38,262 bases of DNA from Clostridia bacterium. Lineage in GTDB: Bacteria; Bacillota; Clostridia; Peptostreptococcales; Acidaminobacteraceae. Shown one piece after another: positions 28,242 to 36,757 of the stretch. Position 1 is the first letter of the stretch. Each line of letters opens with the position of its first letter. A program made the position numbers and the translations under genes. The stretch lies in NCBI GenBank assembly GCA_016938815.1, contig JAFGTX010000380.1, positions 1 through 38,262 of the forward strand, written 5' to 3'. The notes under the pieces were generated by a model. The model was not told the origin of the DNA. It saw nothing but the letters and a program-made list of their open reading frames with translations, and ran no database searches.

Positions 28242-29495
28242 TTACTCTTTATGATGTCTTTCGTGTCTTTCAAGGTGTGCTGGTTCAAGGTTCAATCTGT
28301 TACCTTGTAATAAACCACCAACGCCGTGAATCTTATGCTCTCTTTCGCCTCTACAAATTTCACAGTTGCACTCGTCTTTGTATGCTTCTGGCTCAGTATA
28401 TGTTGTAATAACACCTTCGTAGTTTCTTAATACAACTCTGTCTGGTGATTGAGAAATAACGTATTGAGGCATAACTGGTGTTTTACCACCACCACCTGGT
28501 GCGTCAACAACGAATGTTGGAACACAGTAACCAGAAGTATGGCCACGTAAACCTTCAATGATTTCGATACCTTTAGAAACTGGTGTTCTGAAGTGTTCGA
28601 TACCTACTGAAAGGTCACATTGGTAAATGTAGTATGGTCTAACTCTGATTTTAACAAGATCGTTCACTAATTTTCTCATTGTATGAACGCAATCGTTGAT
28701 ACCTCTAAGAAGTACAGATTGGTTACCTAGTGGCACACCTGCATCTGCAAGCATTTCACAAGCCTTTTTACTTTCTGGTGTGATTTCTTTTGAGTGATTG
28801 AAGTGTGTATTTAACCAGATTGGGTGATATTTTTTAATCATTGCGCAGAACTCAGGTGTAATTCTTTGTGGCAATACAACTGGTGTTCTTGAACCAAGTC
28901 TAACGATTTCCACATGAGGAATTTCTCTAAGTTTTTTAATGATGTACTCAAGTCTTTCGTCAGAAACTAACATACAGTCGCCACCTGAAAGCAATACGTC
29001 TCTAACTTCAGGATGATTTCTAACGTACTCGATACATTGGTCAATGTGATCTACTGGTGTTTCAGCGTCGTTTTGACCAGCAAATCTTCTTCTTGTACAG
29101 TGTCTACAGTACATAGAACATTGGTCTGTGATTAAGAAAAGTGCTCTATCTGGATATCTGTGAGTAAGGCCAGGTACTGATGAGTCTTCATCTTCATGAA
29201 GTGGGTCATCCATGTCAGCAGCACTCTTATGCGTCTCAGCAATTGTAGGAACTGCTTGCATTCTTACAGGACACTTTGGATCGTTTTCATCCATCAATGT
29301 TGCATAGTAAGGTGTGATACCCATTCTTAAGATTTCAAGCGATTTCTTGATACCTTCTTCTTCTTCTTGTGTTAAGTTTATCACTTTCTTTAGATCTTCT
29401 AAAGTTGTAATTCTGTTTCTTACTTGCCATTTCCAGTCGTTCCATTGGTCTTCTGTTACATCTTTCCATAATTCTATTGTAGAATAATGTCTCAT
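28242..29495 (-). CDS. kamA: lysine 2,3-aminomutase (radical SAM)
   Basis: 417 residues, the usual length. It converts L-lysine to L-beta-lysine, the first step of lysine fermentation, with SAM, a [4Fe-4S] cluster and PLP. The cluster cysteines are C126, C130 and C133 in CSMYCRHC. The PLP lysine lies in PGGGGKTPVMPQ. Zinc-binding cysteines of the clostridial enzyme are represented by CNCEIC near the C-terminus and by the Cys in RGINDCVHTM. The upstream gap to kdd is 287 bases, with a long inverted repeat. The gene uses A/T-ending codons more than the PTS genes, as does kdd, which may reflect high expression. Confidence 0.98.
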   Translation of the reverse strand: MRHYSTIELWKDVTEDQWNDWKWQVRNRITTLEDLKKVINLTQEEEEGIKKSLEILRMGITPYYATLMDENDPKCPVRMQAVPTIAETHKSAADMDDPLHEDEDSSVPGLTHRYPDRALFLITDQCSMYCRHCTRRRFAGQNDAETPVDHIDQCIEYVRNHPEVRDVLLSGGDCMLVSDERLEYIIKKLREIPHVEIVRLGSRTPVVLPQRITPEFCAMIKKYHPIWLNTHFNHSKEITPESKKACEMLADAGVPLGNQSVLLRGINDCVHTMRKLVNDLVKIRVRPYYIYQCDLSVGIEHFRTPVSKGIEIIEGLRGHTSGYCVPTFVVDAPGGGGKTPVMPQYVISQSPDRVVLRNYEGVITTYTEPEAYKDECNCEICRGEREHKIHGVGGLLQGNRLNLEPAHLERHERHHKE

Positions 29496-29782
29496 AACTT
29501 CCTTTTCCCCCTTATGGTTTCATCAAACAAAAAATACGGAAGAAGGTGACCTGTTTATAAATAAAATAATTGAACCGCCCTATATCGACATCGGTAAGGT
29601 TGGTAAGTTGCGCATATTGCCGTCCAATTAACTCACTTATAAACCTGCAGCCTCCTTCCAATGCAGCAATTGCTGCTATCACCCTGATGATTATGCTCAT
29701 CAAAGGTATTCATAAAATGTTTCGATGTAAATAATTGTGGTTTATTTAGTCATAGTAGAAACATTTTATCGAAAACAATTTA
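29496..29782. other. kdd-kamA intergenic region, no supported gene
   Basis: 287 bases. An open frame of 63 codons on the minus strand (29512-29703) has no ribosome binding site and no recognisable product. The region holds the 29712-29769 inverted repeat and a 14-bp palindrome GCAGCAATTGCTGC near 29663. No terminator or clear promoter for kamA was found, so kamA is probably transcribed from the sigma-54 promoter upstream of kdd. Confidence 0.6.
29712..29769 (-). repeat. perfect 12-bp inverted repeat after kdd
   Basis: ATAAAATGTTTC and GAAACATTTTAT are perfectly complementary across a 34-base loop that itself contains a small AAATAA/TTATTT hairpin. It begins 13 bases after the kdd stop. There is no downstream T-run, so it does not look like a terminator. 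It may be a processing site or 3' stability element. Confidence 0.7.
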
Positions 29783-30820
29783 TTATGCGTAAAGATTCGT
29801 GTAGATATCTCTAATTACTTGGCTATCTCTAATGATTTGTAACGCGATGTTTGCGTGATCTTTCGCATAACCGTTACCGATAATCATGTGTGTGTCCATT
29901 CCTACGCCCTCTGCTCCTAGTGCAGCCGCTGTGAAGCTGGTAGCCATTGAGAAGAAGTAGATTTTTCCTGTGTCTTTAGTTGCTAAAATACAGCTCATTT
30001 CAGTGTTTGGTACGTTTACGCAGTTGATTGTAACGTCAACCATTTCACCATTTGTAGCCGCTTTAACTTTTTCATATACTTCAACAGGTTTTGTTGCATC
30101 TGCAATGATTACTTCATCAGCTAAACCAGCATCCATTACAACGCTCTTTGATCTTTCGCTGTGTGCTAAGCAGATAACTTTACCCTTAGGTCCTGCGATT
30201 CTTTTTGCTTCATATAAACAAAGCATACCTGATTTACCTGCGCCACCTACTACAAGTACGTTGTCGCCTTCTTTAACTAACTTTTGAGTTTGTGCAGGAG
30301 CACCCGCTACGTCGAGTACTGAAAGTGCCAAGTTTTGTGGAATATCTTGTGGTAATACTGCGTAAATACCACTTTCAAAAAGAATAGCTTGTGCATCAAC
30401 GTCTACTTGGTCAATGTCTTTTCTAACTTCTTTGATTTCTTTGATTTTAAGTGGTGTTAAAGATAAAGATACAAGTGTTGCAATCTTATCGCCAACTTTT
30501 AACTCTGTTTTACCTTCTAAAGCAGGTCCGATTTCTCTGATTGTTCCAATAAGCATACCGCCTGATCCTGTAACAGGATTGTGGTGCTTACCTCTTGTGT
30601 CAACGATGTTAGTCATGATTTTCTTGATTTCTTCAACATCACCGTTTGCTTGTCCTTTGATTTGTGTAAAACTTGCAGAGTCGATGTTAAGTGTTTGTAC
30701 GTCGATAAGAATTTCGTTATCGTAAATTTCCATTGTGTTATCAATTCTTTGAGCTGGTTGAGGTAAAGTACCTACAGGCTCAATTACTCTATGCGTACCA
30801 AATTTACATCCTTTTTTCAT
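29783..30820 (-). CDS. kdd: L-erythro-3,5-diaminohexanoate dehydrogenase
   Basis: 345 residues from ATG 30820. This start is chosen over an in-frame ATG 32 codons upstream because GGAGGG lies 8 bases before it, and because the family begins with the same MKKGCKFGTHRVIEP-type sequence. It oxidises 3,5-diaminohexanoate, the product of lysine 5,6-aminomutase, to 5-amino-3-oxohexanoate with NAD(P). The Rossmann motif is VLVVGGAGKSGMLCLYE, about two thirds along. It is the first gene of the lysine operon, directly behind the -24/-12 promoter. The 3-keto-5-aminohexanoate cleavage enzyme (kce) and the ammonia lyase (kal), which commonly sit next to kdd, are not in this operon. Confidence 0.96.
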   Translation of the reverse strand: MKKGCKFGTHRVIEPVGTLPQPAQRIDNTMEIYDNEILIDVQTLNIDSASFTQIKGQANGDVEEIKKIMTNIVDTRGKHHNPVTGSGGMLIGTIREIGPALEGKTELKVGDKIATLVSLSLTPLKIKEIKEVRKDIDQVDVDAQAILFESGIYAVLPQDIPQNLALSVLDVAGAPAQTQKLVKEGDNVLVVGGAGKSGMLCLYEAKRIAGPKGKVICLAHSERSKSVVMDAGLADEVIIADATKPVEVYEKVKAATNGEMVDVTINCVNVPNTEMSCILATKDTGKIYFFSMATSFTAAALGAEGVGMDTHMIIGNGYAKDHANIALQIIRDSQVIRDIYTNLYA

Positions 30821-30865
30821 GTTGTTTCCCTCCATCAATCGTTTTTTATTCACTGGCTTATATAT

Positions 30866-30881
30866 TGCAAGTGCCGTGCCA
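30866..30881 (-). promoter_or_regulatory. sigma-54 (-24/-12) promoter of the lysine operon
   Basis: The minus strand reads TGGCACGGCACTTGCA, an exact fit to the TGGCACG-N4-TTGCW consensus with the invariant GG and GC 10 bases apart. Transcription would start near 30855, giving a leader of about 35 bases to kdd. The preceding gene encodes a sigma-54-type activator. Confidence 0.93.
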
Positions 30882-30984
30882 AAATGATGAATCACATAAA
30901 AATAGACGTTTTTCAAAGTTAGTGTAAGCCTTTAATATCAATGCTTTGAATGCTGTCATTTTTTTTAGGAAAACGTTTTTTATG

Positions 30985-30999
30985 TGAGAATCACTCTCA
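30985..30999 (-). promoter_or_regulatory. candidate upstream activator site for the lysine operon
   Basis: TGAGA-ATCAC-TCTCA is a perfect 5-bp-arm inverted repeat about 105-120 bases upstream of the -24 element, the usual range for enhancer sites of sigma-54 activators. A second perfect palindrome, AAAACGTTTT, lies at 30970-30979. Either could bind the Fis-type helix-turn-helix of the adjacent regulator; binding is inferred. Confidence 0.45.
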
Positions 31000-31058
31000 T
31001 TTTCAGAATTTTCTCCAGATGTTTTTGATAAATTTATAACAAATCGGCATTTATTCAT

Positions 31059-31085
31059 AAAAAAAGATGCCGAAAATTCAGCACC
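31059..31085 (-). terminator. rho-independent terminator after the sigma-54 regulator gene
   Basis: On the minus strand GGTGCTG and CGGCATC form a 7-bp stem with two G-U pairs around AATTTT, followed by seven T. It starts 12 bases after the regulator stop and separates the regulator from the sigma-54 promoter. Confidence 0.75.
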
Positions 31086-31097
31086 TTCTGTTTGGCC

Positions 31098-32489
31098 TCA
31101 TACTTTTAGACCATATTTTTTTATCTTATACTGCAACGTTTGTCGTGGCACATCCAGAATTTTGGCTGCCTTGCTTATATTGTGTTCCGTCTGAATCATG
31201 GCCTGTTCCAACAGTTTACGCTCAGTACGTTCTAATGCCACAGCAAGAGATTCGCTCTCTGAAATCACCAATTCCGTTTGAGAAAGGGAACGTTTCATAC
31301 TGTTAGGCAGATACTCCTCTGTAATCCAGTGTCCATCGACGATATGCATGGCCCCCTCGATAATATGCTCCAACTCCCTGACATTGCCGGGCCATGTATA
31401 GTTCAGAAAATAGGCCATGGCTTCCGGTGTAATGCCCTTCACATCTCGATACAGGCGATCATTGTATTTTTTAATAAAGAATTGGGTCAAAAGCTCGATA
31501 TCACCTTGTCTTTCAACCAGTCGAGGCAGTTCAAAAGATAGGGTATTCAAGCGGTAGAGCAAGTCACGACGCAGCGCACCACTGTTTACCGCCTCTTCTG
31601 GCTCCACGTTGGTTGCAGCAATGACGCGAACATTGACCGTACGCATTTTGGTGTCACCGATGCGTCTTACAGCGCCTTCCTGCAGAACACGCAGCAACTT
31701 AGCCTGCAACTCCAGTGGCATGGAGTTGATCTCATCGAGAAATAGCGTGCCGCCATCGGCCAGTTCAAAAAGGCCTTTACGGTCTACCGACCCTGTAAAA
31801 CCGCCTTTCATCGTACCGAACAAGATACCTTCCAGCAGTGTAGACGGCAAAGCTGCGCAGTTTTGTGCAATAAAAGACTTGCTGCGACGCGCGCTGTTGT
31901 TGTGAATCGCTTGAACCAGCAGTTCCTTACCGGTTCCGGTCTCCCCGAATACGAGTACCGGCGCGTCCGTTGGCGCGATGCGCATGGCGATGGACTTCAC
32001 CCGATTCATTTCCCGGGATCCAGTGATGATGTCCCTGAAATTATAAACGGCCTCTTCCTTATAATCCTTGGAAACATGGCTGAAAACCTTGTTTTGAAGA
32101 TCGACCACTCGCTCCGACAGGGCCTTGACGTCGGTGATGTTCTGAGAAATCTCCATGGCGCCAATCAGCTCGCCATTATAAGTGATCGGCAAAGTGGAGT
32201 TTAGCGTGGTGACCTTGTTCCCCTTATAGGTTACATAGGTTTGCTCCATATTGAAGATTGGAGACTTGGTCTCAAGCACCTTGAGTAGGGTACTGGTTTC
32301 TGGAGACAGCGAGGTGTAGATATCCATGATATGACGTCCTAAAGACTGCTCAATATTGATATCATCTAAGACCGCAGCCCGCCTATTGCAATAAATCAGC
32401 TTACCTTCCCTATCAATGACCTGGATGCCGTCACTCACGTGGTCCAGAACAATACTCATATTTCTCGTATTAAACAATTTATCAATCAT
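31098..32489 (-). CDS. sigma-54-dependent transcriptional activator (PAS-AAA-Fis)
   Basis: 463 residues from ATG 32489, chosen because GGAGG lies 5 bases upstream; an in-frame ATG 21 codons earlier has no such site. The N-terminal PAS domain (about 8-115; [20 protein letters not shown]) is the likely sensor. The AAA+ domain has Walker A GETGTGKE near 180, the sigma-54-contact loop as GGFTGS near 230 (canonical GAFTGA), Walker B GTLFLDEI near 245 and the RVIAATN sensor. A Fis-type helix-turn-helix ends the protein ([20 protein letters not shown]). There is no receiver domain. It sits 277 bases upstream of kdd, facing the same way, so it almost certainly activates the lysine operon, perhaps on sensing lysine or a derivative through PAS. 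It has its own sigma-A-like promoter and terminator. Confidence 0.94.
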   Translation of the reverse strand: MIDKLFNTRNMSIVLDHVSDGIQVIDREGKLIYCNRRAAVLDDINIEQSLGRHIMDIYTSLSPETSTLLKVLETKSPIFNMEQTYVTYKGNKVTTLNSTLPITYNGELIGAMEISQNITDVKALSERVVDLQNKVFSHVSKDYKEEAVYNFRDIITGSREMNRVKSIAMRIAPTDAPVLVFGETGTGKELLVQAIHNNSARRSKSFIAQNCAALPSTLLEGILFGTMKGGFTGSVDRKGLFELADGGTLFLDEINSMPLELQAKLLRVLQEGAVRRIGDTKMRTVNVRVIAATNVEPEEAVNSGALRRDLLYRLNTLSFELPRLVERQGDIELLTQFFIKKYNDRLYRDVKGITPEAMAYFLNYTWPGNVRELEHIIEGAMHIVDGHWITEEYLPNSMKRSLSQTELVISESESLAVALERTERKLLEQAMIQTEHNISKAAKILDVPRQTLQYKIKKYGLKV

Positions 32490-32542
32490 CGTTACCTCCG
32501 TGCCGATTTTCAGGCACAACCCGCCGAATATTAGGCACTTAT

Positions 32543-32570
32543 AGTATATCACATCATGCTATAATTTCAA
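32543..32570 (-). promoter_or_regulatory. sigma-A promoter of the sigma-54 regulator gene
   Basis: On the minus strand TTGAAA (32570-32565) and TATACT (32548-32543) are separated by 16 bases; each matches the consensus at five of six positions. It overlaps the 3' end of the DUF1934 gene and lies about 55 bases before the regulator start. GTGCCT is repeated twice in the leader, at about 32515 and 32535. Confidence 0.6.
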
Positions 32571-32973
32571 TTCGCAAGATATTGACACTTTTCGAGATGC
32601 CTGATATCTCCAAATCATAAACCACTTCGAGGTAGCCTTTACCTGTATCGGTCACATGTATCGCCACGTCGCTCGCAGTATTCTCCATTTTTATGACGCC
32701 ATAAGGCGTTGTATAATCCGTTTCGTAGGATTCATTCTCCTTAAAGAACATCTCGGAAGGGTTGCTGCCGTATCGAAGCATCGTCACCGCGTCCTCTGAA
32801 AGTTTCAATACCGTCTTGTCCCCTGCCATACCAGTGAGTTCCGTTTCCTCATAGGCGATATACAAATAAGCGCCCTTTTTATAGAACTTCGCCGGCATGG
32901 TCATTTCCATCAAATGTGGTTCTTCACCCACCACACGGATATCCGAATTAATTTTAATCACAATATCTTTCAT
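32554..32973 (-). CDS. DUF1934 (YwiB-family) protein
   Basis: 139 residues, no signal peptide or membrane segment, predicted as a beta-barrel-like small protein. Family features are KINSDIRVVGEEPHLMEM at the N-terminus, FYKKGAYLYIAYEETELTGM, and a Gly-rich strand near the C-terminus (KGYLEVVYDLEI). Members are common in Firmicutes; the fold is calycin-like and the function is unknown. AGAGGATT precedes the ATG. It lies 15 bases after the GntR regulator gene and is probably in the ispE transcript. Confidence 0.82.
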   Translation of the reverse strand: MKDIVIKINSDIRVVGEEPHLMEMTMPAKFYKKGAYLYIAYEETELTGMAGDKTVLKLSEDAVTMLRYGSNPSEMFFKENESYETDYTTPYGVIKMENTASDVAIHVTDTGKGYLEVVYDLEISGISKSVNILRIEIIA

Positions 32974-32988
32974 CTTGAATCCTCTTAT

Positions 32989-33675
32989 CTATTGGTTACC
33001 ACTCTGTCTATCTTCCCATTTGATGACACTTTCACGAATGGAGCGTACATGATATTCCGCACATTCCTTGGCCTTGTTGCCATCACGATTCTTGATGGCT
33101 TCCAAAATATTTTGATGCCATACCTGTAAATCGTTGTAATTATCATATTCGTTGAAGAAAATCAAACGAAATCTCTGGAACTGGTCATGCAATTCCTTGA
33201 CAATCTCCACTAATTTATTGTTTCTAGCCGCACTGTAAATCTTACTATGAAATTCGTTATCTCTGCGAATCATCTCAGGACGATCGAGCACCTCTAGGGC
33301 TTCATTGAAACTTGCCAAGATGACCTCCAATTCCTGAATGTCTTCATCACCCATGCGCTCTGCCGCTAATTTTGAAGCAAATCCTTCCAGCACAATTCTA
33401 ATCTCCAGCACTTCGAGAATATCCCGCGCCGTCAAATTGGAAACGTAAGCGCCTTTTCTTGGAATCATTTCTACGAAACGTTCTTTCTCAAGTTTCCTAA
33501 TAGCCTCTCTTACCGGTGTTCGGCTTACGCCAAGCTGTTCGGCCAAACTAATTTCCATAAGGCGTTCACCCGGTTTTAACGTACCGTTCAGTATAGCGTT
33601 TCTAAGGTATTCAAACACGACCTCTCCAAGCGGCTTATAATTTTTTATTTCGAAATTATTAAAGTTCTTATTCAT
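32989..33675 (-). CDS. GntR-family regulator with FCD domain
   Basis: 228 residues. The N-terminal winged helix (about 15-80; LKPGERLMEISLAEQLGVSR TPVREAIRKLE) is typical of GntR. The C-terminal half is an all-helical FCD ligand domain with metal-site histidines in the pattern DNEFHSKIYSAA and a later EYHVRSIRES. FCD regulators usually sense organic or amino acids. GGAGGAG lies before the ATG, and the start overlaps the ispE end by 8 bases, so it is translated from the ispE message. The target is unknown; autoregulation or control of neighbouring amino-acid genes is possible but not shown. Confidence 0.93.
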   Translation of the reverse strand: MNKNFNNFEIKNYKPLGEVVFEYLRNAILNGTLKPGERLMEISLAEQLGVSRTPVREAIRKLEKERFVEMIPRKGAYVSNLTARDILEVLEIRIVLEGFASKLAAERMGDEDIQELEVILASFNEALEVLDRPEMIRRDNEFHSKIYSAARNNKLVEIVKELHDQFQRFRLIFFNEYDNYNDLQVWHQNILEAIKNRDGNKAKECAEYHVRSIRESVIKWEDRQSGNQ

Positions 33676-34552
33676 GATTCGTCTCCTCCATCATTCGCTT
33701 ATTATAAGTCTTTACTAAATAGGTTTGGGGATAAAGCTTCTTGATGTGCTTCAAAGCCTTATAGCCTTTGTCATAACTTTTATATAATCCAAAAACCGTC
33801 GGTCCACTACCACTCATCATCGCCGCTGTCGCGCCGGTTTCTTGAACTTTACGTTTTAATTTCTCAACCATCTTGTATTTGCTGAAAGTCACTTCCTCAA
33901 GGGAGTTGAACATGAGCGTTGAGAGTGCCGTCATATCCTGATCTTCAATCGCTTTGATCAGTGCCGCAAAAGGTCGCTCCGCCCGTATGGATGCCGTCGA
34001 GTAATTCGTATAAATTTCCTTCGTCGAGACACTAATCGGTGGTTTTGCAATGAGAACCCACTGTTCCTTCAAGCCACCAATTGGCGTCAGTTCTTCTCCA
34101 ATGCCCTCGGCGATAGCTGCGCCGCCCATAATGCAAAAAGGCACGTCAGCGCCAATTTTGACACCATAAACCATCAATTCTTCTCTGGAAAGTCCAAGCT
34201 CAAATAATCGGTTCATACCCACTAACACCGCAGCGGCATCCGAACTGCCGCCTGCCATGCCCGCAGCAACCGGAATAAATTTTTCGATATGGATATTCAC
34301 ACCTGAAACCTTTGGAAAATCCTTCATCAAAGCTTCCGCTGCCTTATAGGCGATATTGCTGTCGTCGTCTTTTATGTATTCACATGTCGTTTGAATCTCT
34401 ATGCCTGAATCTATCGTCCGCAGCGTCACTACATCGTAAAGGTCGATCTGCTGCATGACCATCTCGACAATATGGTAACCATCCTCTCTCTTACCGGTTA
34501 CATCCAAGTTCAAATTGATTTTTGCTCGTGCCTTCAAGCAAATTTTTTTCAT
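33668..34552 (-). CDS. ispE: 4-diphosphocytidyl-2-C-methyl-D-erythritol kinase
   Basis: 294 residues from ATG 34552 (AGGAG 8 bases upstream; a further in-frame ATG nine codons before lacks a site). GHMP kinase of the MEP isoprenoid pathway: it phosphorylates the 2-OH of CDP-methylerythritol. The N-terminal ARAKINLNLDVTGKREDGYH, the ATP loop PVAAGMAGGSSDAAA and the C-terminal MMSGSGPTVFGLY are all present. It starts a small operon with the GntR and DUF1934 genes. Confidence 0.97.
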   Translation of the reverse strand: MKKICLKARAKINLNLDVTGKREDGYHIVEMVMQQIDLYDVVTLRTIDSGIEIQTTCEYIKDDDSNIAYKAAEALMKDFPKVSGVNIHIEKFIPVAAGMAGGSSDAAAVLVGMNRLFELGLSREELMVYGVKIGADVPFCIMGGAAIAEGIGEELTPIGGLKEQWVLIAKPPISVSTKEIYTNYSTASIRAERPFAALIKAIEDQDMTALSTLMFNSLEEVTFSKYKMVEKLKRKVQETGATAAMMSGSGPTVFGLYKSYDKGYKALKHIKKLYPQTYLVKTYNKRMMEETNHE

Positions 34553-34577
34553 TGTTTTTCTCCTGTTTTTGAAATAC

Positions 34578-34606
34578 ATTATACAAAATACACTAACTCT
34601 ATTATA
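34578..34606 (-). promoter_or_regulatory. candidate promoter(s) for the ispE operon
   Basis: Two perfect TATAAT hexamers occur on the minus strand at 34606-34601 and 34583-34578, about 30-50 bases before the ispE start. Neither has a convincing TTGACA-like -35. One of them is probably used, because the preceding arc operon ends in a strong terminator. Confidence 0.4.
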
Positions 34607-34666
34607 TAGGATATAAGCGGGATTTACTAGTTTTGTTTTAGATAGAGTACATGATACTTACACCAT

Positions 34667-34701
34667 AAAAAAAGCCATATCAACCGCTATGATATGGCTT
34701 T
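34667..34701 (-). terminator. rho-independent terminator after arcC
   Basis: A perfect 12-bp stem (AAAGCCATATCA / TGATATGGCTTT) with a 7-base loop is followed on the minus strand by TTTTTTTATGG. It begins 18 bases after the arcC stop and ends the arc operon. Confidence 0.92.
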
Positions 34702-34718
34702 AATGCTCTGATTGGATA

Positions 34719-35654
34719 TTAGAATGTAATCAAGGTTCCTGTCTTGCCTTCAATACCCTCTTCCGCTTTTTCAAGAGAAGTAATCAAGGCTTTTCTGCCT
34801 GGCTTTGATTTCGCAAACGCCATAGCTGCCTGAACCTTAGGAAGCATAGAACCTGGTGCGAAATGGCCTTCATCACAGTATTTGGCTGCTTGCTCTGTTG
34901 TAAGATTAGCAAGCCATTCTTCATTTTCCTTGCCAAAGTTGATGGCAACTTGCTCAACTGCCGTAAGAATGATCAAGTAGTCCGCATCCAAGATCTCAGC
35001 AATTTTTTCACTTGCAAAGTCCTTGTCGATAACTGCAGGCACGCCTATTAAGGAATTGCCTTCTCGAACAACCGGAATACCGCCACCGCCTACAGTGATG
35101 ACAACATGTCCGTTGTTGACTAAAGTCGATACCGTATCTTTTTCTGCAACGTCGATAGGTTTTGGCGATGCCACAACGCGTCTCCAGCCTCTACCAGCAT
35201 CCTCTACCATTGTGTAGCCTTTGCTCGCCTGAAGTATTTTTGCCTCTTCCTCTGAGTAGAAGGCGCCAATTGGTTTTGTAGGGTTTTGGAATGCAGGGTC
35301 ATCCTTGTCTACAACAACTTGTGTAACCACTGTCGCAACCGGTACGTTCATGCTACGATTCAACAATTCTTCACGAATGGCATTTTGCAAATGGAATCCG
35401 ATGTAGCCTTGGCTCATTGCGCCACATTCCGGAAAAGGCATTTCCGGTGTACCTGCTTCAGAATTTGATGCTGTTGACATGGCAAGGTTGATCATACCTA
35501 CTTGTGGACCGTTCCCGTGAGCCAAAATGACCTCATGACCATGTTGAATCAAGTCCACAATAGGCTTTGCTGTATTCTTAACAAGTTCCAATTGCTCTCT
35601 TGGTGTCTTTCCTAATGCATTACCACCTAAAGCAACTACAATTTTATCTTTCAT
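34719..35654 (-). CDS. arcC: carbamate kinase
   Basis: 311 residues. It makes ATP from carbamoyl phosphate and ADP, the energy-yielding step of the arginine deiminase pathway. Amino-acid-kinase features: VVALGGNALG at the N-terminus, ILAHGNGPQVG, VITVGGGGIPVV, AVIDKDFASEKIAEILDADY and the C-terminal FAPGSMLPKVQAAMAF. AGGAGG precedes the ATG. It is the last gene of arcABC, 43 bases after arcB. Confidence 0.98.
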   Translation of the reverse strand: MKDKIVVALGGNALGKTPREQLELVKNTAKPIVDLIQHGHEVILAHGNGPQVGMINLAMSTASNSEAGTPEMPFPECGAMSQGYIGFHLQNAIREELLNRSMNVPVATVVTQVVVDKDDPAFQNPTKPIGAFYSEEEAKILQASKGYTMVEDAGRGWRRVVASPKPIDVAEKDTVSTLVNNGHVVITVGGGGIPVVREGNSLIGVPAVIDKDFASEKIAEILDADYLIILTAVEQVAINFGKENEEWLANLTTEQAAKYCDEGHFAPGSMLPKVQAAMAFAKSKPGRKALITSLEKAEEGIEGKTGTLITF

Positions 35655-35697
35655 ATCTACAAACCTCCTAAATTACGTCGCACCGGTCAAATTTGTT

Positions 35698-36690
35698 CTA
35701 CAGGTTACCCATTGTTGCACACATAACTGCTTTAATGGTGTGCATTCTATTTTCAGCTTCATCGAATACAACGGAGTGTTTACTTCTGAACACTTCGTCT
35801 GTCACTTCCATTGCAGAAATACCGAATTTCTCTTCAATTTCAGCGCCAACTGCTGTTAAATTGTCATGGAACGCTGGTAAACAGTGCATAAAGATCACAT
35901 TTTCATTTTCTGTTTTCTTAATCATGTCCATGTTAACTTGGTATGGTTTCAACTGTTTGATCCGTTCTTCAAATAGGTGTTCTTCACCCATCGATACCCA
36001 AACGTCTGTGTAGATGACGTCTGCACCTTTAACCGCATTAACGTCTTCTGTCAATTCAATGATCGCACCTGTCTCTTTTGCGATTTCTTTCATTTCTGCC
36101 ACTAAGGCTTCATCCGGGAATAACTCTTTTGGCGCAAGTCCGACAAAGTGCATACCCATTTTAGCCGCGCCGATCATAAGAGAGTTACCCATGTTGTTTC
36201 TAGCGTCACCCGCATAAACAAACTTAACTTTATTTAGCGGCTTGAAGACGTGTTCCTTAACCGTAAGGAAATCCGCTAATATTTGTGTTGGGTGGTAAAT
36301 GTCAGTAAGACCGTTCCATACTGGTACGCCGGCATGTTCTGCTAATTGATCCACCGTTTCTTGTTTAAAACCTCTGAATTCGATACCGTCATAAAATCTA
36401 CCTAAAACTTTTGCAGTATCTTCAATCGTTTCTTTTTTGCCCATTTGACTGTTTGTAAGGAATGTTACATTAGCGCCTTCGTCAAAAGCAGCAACTTCAA
36501 ACGCACATCTCGTTCTAGTCGATGTTTTTTCAAAAATTAAAACAACGTTCTTACCTACTAGCAAATCACCTTTGATACCTGCTCTTTTCTTAGCTTTTAA
36601 GTCACTTGACAAATCTAACATGTAACGGATTTCTTCTGGTGTGAAATCCTTAAGTGTGATAAAATTTCTACCTCTCAAATTTACTGGCAT
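35698..36690 (-). CDS. arcB: ornithine carbamoyltransferase, catabolic
   Basis: 330 residues. Carbamoyl-phosphate site STRTR at residues 57-61 and the ornithine-loop motif MHCLPAFHD near 268. In this operon the enzyme should run towards ornithine plus carbamoyl phosphate from citrulline. AAGGAGG lies before the ATG. It follows arcA by 67 bases, a gap that contains only a weak 5-bp hairpin (AAGGT/ACCTT). Confidence 0.97.
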   Translation of the reverse strand: MPVNLRGRNFITLKDFTPEEIRYMLDLSSDLKAKKRAGIKGDLLVGKNVVLIFEKTSTRTRCAFEVAAFDEGANVTFLTNSQMGKKETIEDTAKVLGRFYDGIEFRGFKQETVDQLAEHAGVPVWNGLTDIYHPTQILADFLTVKEHVFKPLNKVKFVYAGDARNNMGNSLMIGAAKMGMHFVGLAPKELFPDEALVAEMKEIAKETGAIIELTEDVNAVKGADVIYTDVWVSMGEEHLFEERIKQLKPYQVNMDMIKKTENENVIFMHCLPAFHDNLTAVGAEIEEKFGISAMEVTDEVFRSKHSVVFDEAENRMHTIKAVMCATMGNL

Positions 36691-36757
36691 TATTTTTTCC
36701 TCCTTATTCCTTTAGGGTAATTTTATTATTGTGAAGGTCTAGCACCTTGCATCCTTA

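Noticed and set aside
29512-29703. 63-codon minus-strand frame between kdd and kamA
   Set aside because: No ribosome binding site, no recognisable motif, and it overlaps no conserved gene position known to me. Kept only as a note on the intergenic region.
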